Positions 6,909 to 8,953 of a stretch of DNA of 8,953 bases are shown one piece after another. The stretch's first letter is position 1. Every line of letters begins with the position of its first letter. Below the pieces are notes generated by a model. It made no database searches. It was not told the DNA's origin and worked only from the letters and a program-made list of their open reading frames with translations. The position numbers and the translations under genes were made by a program. Source of the stretch: a bacterium (lineage in GTDB: Bacteria; SZUA-79; Acidulodesulfobacterales; Acidulodesulfobacteraceae); contig JAJYQZ010000044.1 of the NCBI GenBank assembly GCA_021794335.1, positions 1 through 8,953 on the forward strand. The letters run 5' to 3'.

Positions 6909-7538
6909 TTAATTTTTGAGCGCCGATTTGATATGCCTGTAAAGGTATATTGTTATAAATATTGCAACAATCAATATTATGAAGGTTCCAAATTTGCTAA
7001 AGTATGGGAGGATAACATTTATATTTTTCCCCACTATCAAACCTAAATATGTTATACCAGTATTATAAACAAGGGAACCTGATATGATGTAAAGGCTAAA
7101 TTTTTTATAATTCATGAGGGAAGCGCCCGGCGGAAAACCTATATAGGTTTTTATGACAGGCAGGCAAACGCCGACAAATACCGCAAGACTCCCATATTTT
7201 TTAAACCACGCGGTTGCTTTATCCATATCCTTTTTATTAATAAGAAAATATCGCCCGTATTTTTCGATTAACGGTCTTCCGCCCTTTTTTCCGATATAAT
7301 AAAGCAGGGATGAGCCGATAAATGTTCCGACGGTTGCGCTCAAAACCACAAGATAAAAGTTTATCTTACCCTCTCCCGATAAAAAACCGGAAAACCCTAA
7401 AACAACCTCGGATGAAACGGGAAGGGCGCAAGACTCCAGAATCATTAAAAAAATAATGCCGGGATACCCTAAGGAAAGCGCCCAATGTATAAAAATTCCA
7501 ATATAGCCTTTATTTAAGTCTTTAAGATTCAAAGTCAT
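6909..7538 (-). CDS. DedA-family membrane protein
   Basis: DedA/VTT proteins are inner-membrane proteins; characterised members translocate undecaprenyl phosphate or other lipids or support the proton motive force. This one has 209 residues, the usual size. It shows several hydrophobic segments, the re-entrant helix region with E35 and E44 (LESCALPVSSEVVLGFSGFLSG), and the second signature around 121-142 ending in PPGASLM. Within that signature, the two arginines essential in E. coli YqjA (pattern GRFxPxxRT) are replaced by V124 and K130, which is odd and could change transport or substrate. The ATG at 7538 has a GGGGAAG-like ribosome binding site just upstream and lies 9 bases after the bioA stop, so co-transcription is likely. 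The exact subfamily cannot be assigned from sequence alone. Confidence 0.87.
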   Translation of the reverse strand: MTLNLKDLNKGYIGIFIHWALSLGYPGIIFLMILESCALPVSSEVVLGFSGFLSGEGKINFYLVVLSATVGTFIGSSLLYYIGKKGGRPLIEKYGRYFLINKKDMDKATAWFKKYGSLAVFVGVCLPVIKTYIGFPPGASLMNYKKFSLYIISGSLVYNTGITYLGLIVGKNINVILPYFSKFGTFIILIVAIFITIYLYRHIKSALKN

Positions 7539-7547
7539 GCTTCCCCG

Positions 7548-8897
7548 CTAATTTATGTTCACTGACTTGATAGAGTCGTAAACTACCGATAAGAGCGTGT
7601 CAAGGGTTTGCCTGTCAATGATAAGGGGCGGCATTATGACGATAACATCGCCGAGCGGCCTTATGATAACACCCATATCCCGCGCCTTAAGAATAACTTT
7701 ATGCCCTATTCTTTCTTTTTGTGCGAAAGTTTCCTTTGTGTTTCCGTCTTTGACCAATTCTATGCCCGCCATAAGCCCTATGTTTCTTATATCTCCCACG
7801 ATGTTAAGCAGCTTAAAGTCCTTAAGGGTTTCGTTAAAAAAGGGTATTAAGGGCTTAATTTTATTCAGCAGGTCATATTTTTCGAAAAGCTCGGCGGATT
7901 TGACGGCAGCAGCAGCGGCAAGCTGGTTCCCCGTATAAGTATGTCCATGGAAAAAAGTCTTATTGTCTTCATAATTTCCCAGAAACCCTTCATAAATTTC
8001 CTTGGTAAAAAGCGTCGCCGCCATCGGGAGATACCCCCCTGTAATTCCTTTGGCAATACACATTATATCGGGATGAATATCCTCGTGAAAGGCGGCAAAC
8101 ATTTTGCCTGTTCTGCCAAACCCTGTTGCGACCTCGTCCAGTATCAAAAGAACATCATTATCCTTGCATGCCTTTTCTATTTTTTTCATATATCCGACCG
8201 GCATAGTTATCATACCCGAAGCTCCCTGTATCATAGGTTCGATAATTAGCGCGCATGCCTCATCCGCATGAAAGCCGATAACCTTTTCGGCTTCCTTGGC
8301 GCAGTGAAGTTCGCAATCCGGATATTTAAGATTAAACGGACACCTGTAGCAATAAGGATATGTAATTCTTATAGTGTCAAAAAGGAGCGGCTTATAAATA
8401 GAATGAAACAGCTCTACCCCGCCTACCGAAACGCTTCCTATAGTATCTCCGTGATAAGCGGAGGTTGCCGCCATGATTTTTTGCTTATTTTTAAACTTTG
8501 CGCCCCTTTGTTTAAAATATTGAAACGCAACCTTCAAGGCTATTTCAACCGATGTCGAACCCGAATCGGAATAAAAAACCTTTTTTAGATTTTTTGGGGC
8601 AATTTCTATAAGTTTTTGGGCAAGAATAGCGGATGGAACATTGGCAAGCCCCAAAAGCGTGCTGTGGGATATTTTATCAACCTGTTCCTTAATAGCTTCG
8701 TTTAATTCCCTGTTATTGTGTCCAAAGATATTTACCCACAGAGACGATACGCCGTCTATGTACCTGTTGCCGCGAATATCGTAAAGATAAACCCCTTCAC
8801 CCCTTTCTATAATAATGTTTTGCTCATTTTCCCAGTTTAGCATCTGAGTAAAGGGATGCCAGACAAATTCTTTATCTAATTTCTCTATGTCAATCAT
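7548..8897 (-). CDS. bioA: Adenosylmethionine-8-amino-7-oxononanoate aminotransferase
   Basis: BioA makes 7,8-diaminopelargonate (DAPA) from 8-amino-7-oxononanoate in biotin synthesis, using PLP in the cytoplasm. At 449 residues it is full length. Seen motifs are the opening VWHPFTQM, W54 in SSLWVN (substrate pocket in E. coli), Y148-H149-G150-D151, D254 that binds the PLP ring nitrogen, the PLP lysine K283 in AKGITGGYLP, and R413 in IIRPLGDVIVIMPP (equivalent to E. coli R391, which binds the carboxylate). A cluster of four cysteines (C183, C186, C195, C199) occurs in the middle. The amino donor, SAM or lysine (BioK type), cannot be told from this. No bioD, bioF or bioB is visible, though they may lie beyond the right edge. 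There is no clear ribosome binding site, and a TATAAC box at 8921-8916 has no good -35 partner. It appears to lead the bioA-dedA-coupling ATPase transcript. Confidence 0.93.
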   Translation of the reverse strand: MIDIEKLDKEFVWHPFTQMLNWENEQNIIIERGEGVYLYDIRGNRYIDGVSSLWVNIFGHNNRELNEAIKEQVDKISHSTLLGLANVPSAILAQKLIEIAPKNLKKVFYSDSGSTSVEIALKVAFQYFKQRGAKFKNKQKIMAATSAYHGDTIGSVSVGGVELFHSIYKPLLFDTIRITYPYCYRCPFNLKYPDCELHCAKEAEKVIGFHADEACALIIEPMIQGASGMITMPVGYMKKIEKACKDNDVLLILDEVATGFGRTGKMFAAFHEDIHPDIMCIAKGITGGYLPMAATLFTKEIYEGFLGNYEDNKTFFHGHTYTGNQLAAAAAVKSAELFEKYDLLNKIKPLIPFFNETLKDFKLLNIVGDIRNIGLMAGIELVKDGNTKETFAQKERIGHKVILKARDMGVIIRPLGDVIVIMPPLIIDRQTLDTLLSVVYDSIKSVNIN

Positions 8898-8953
8898 TTT
8901 TATTATATTTAATTTGTTATATTTAACCGGTAAACTTAATCTGGAATAGTCCG

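Noticed and set aside
7597..7938. Open frame of 113 codons on the plus strand opposite bioA
   Set aside because: Antisense to a strongly supported gene, with no recognisable domain and codon composition that mirrors the bioA strand.
8898..8953. BirA operator or sigma70 promoter upstream of bioA
   Set aside because: A TATAAC box at 8921-8916 exists, but no TTGACA-like box at the right spacing, and the GTTTACCGGTTAAA sequence lacks the spaced half-sites of known BirA operators. The window ends before more can be seen.

Overview
The window is AT-rich, densely packed, and looks like a chromosomal piece of a flagellated Gram-negative bacterium. The evidence is flagellar switch/export genes, a sigma54-type activator with an intact GAFTGA loop, and a secreted TPR protein. 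Gene style and codon use suggest an uncultured deltaproteobacterial-like lineage, but this is a weak inference because no rRNA or other taxonomic marker is present. No gap between genes exceeds about 60 bases.

Left part (1-3135): the 3' end of fliG and fliH run rightwards. They meet, tail to tail, a leftward YacP-type NYN-domain RNase gene. That gene diverges from a rightward sigma54-dependent activator with a degenerate receiver domain, a plausible flagellar regulator. Its 3' end overlaps the start of a large exported TPR-repeat protein (3113-5041), so the two are probably co-translated.

Right part (5060-8897, all leftward): bioA (biotin synthesis), a DedA-family membrane protein and a VirD4/TraG-like coupling ATPase follow each other with gaps of 9 and 19 bases, which suggests one transcript. 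The coupling ATPase has no relaxase, pilus or channel gene beside it here.

Most of the window is ordinary. The points most worth a second look are: short GC-rich palindromic segments sharing sequence cores and lying in frame in predicted loops or linkers of otherwise AT-rich genes; a near-consensus promoter that would give an almost leaderless mRNA for the NYN gene; a DedA protein lacking the usual two arginines; and the orphan coupling ATPase with an unusual N-terminal layout. I see no CRISPR array, tRNA, rRNA, insertion sequence or convincing terminator.
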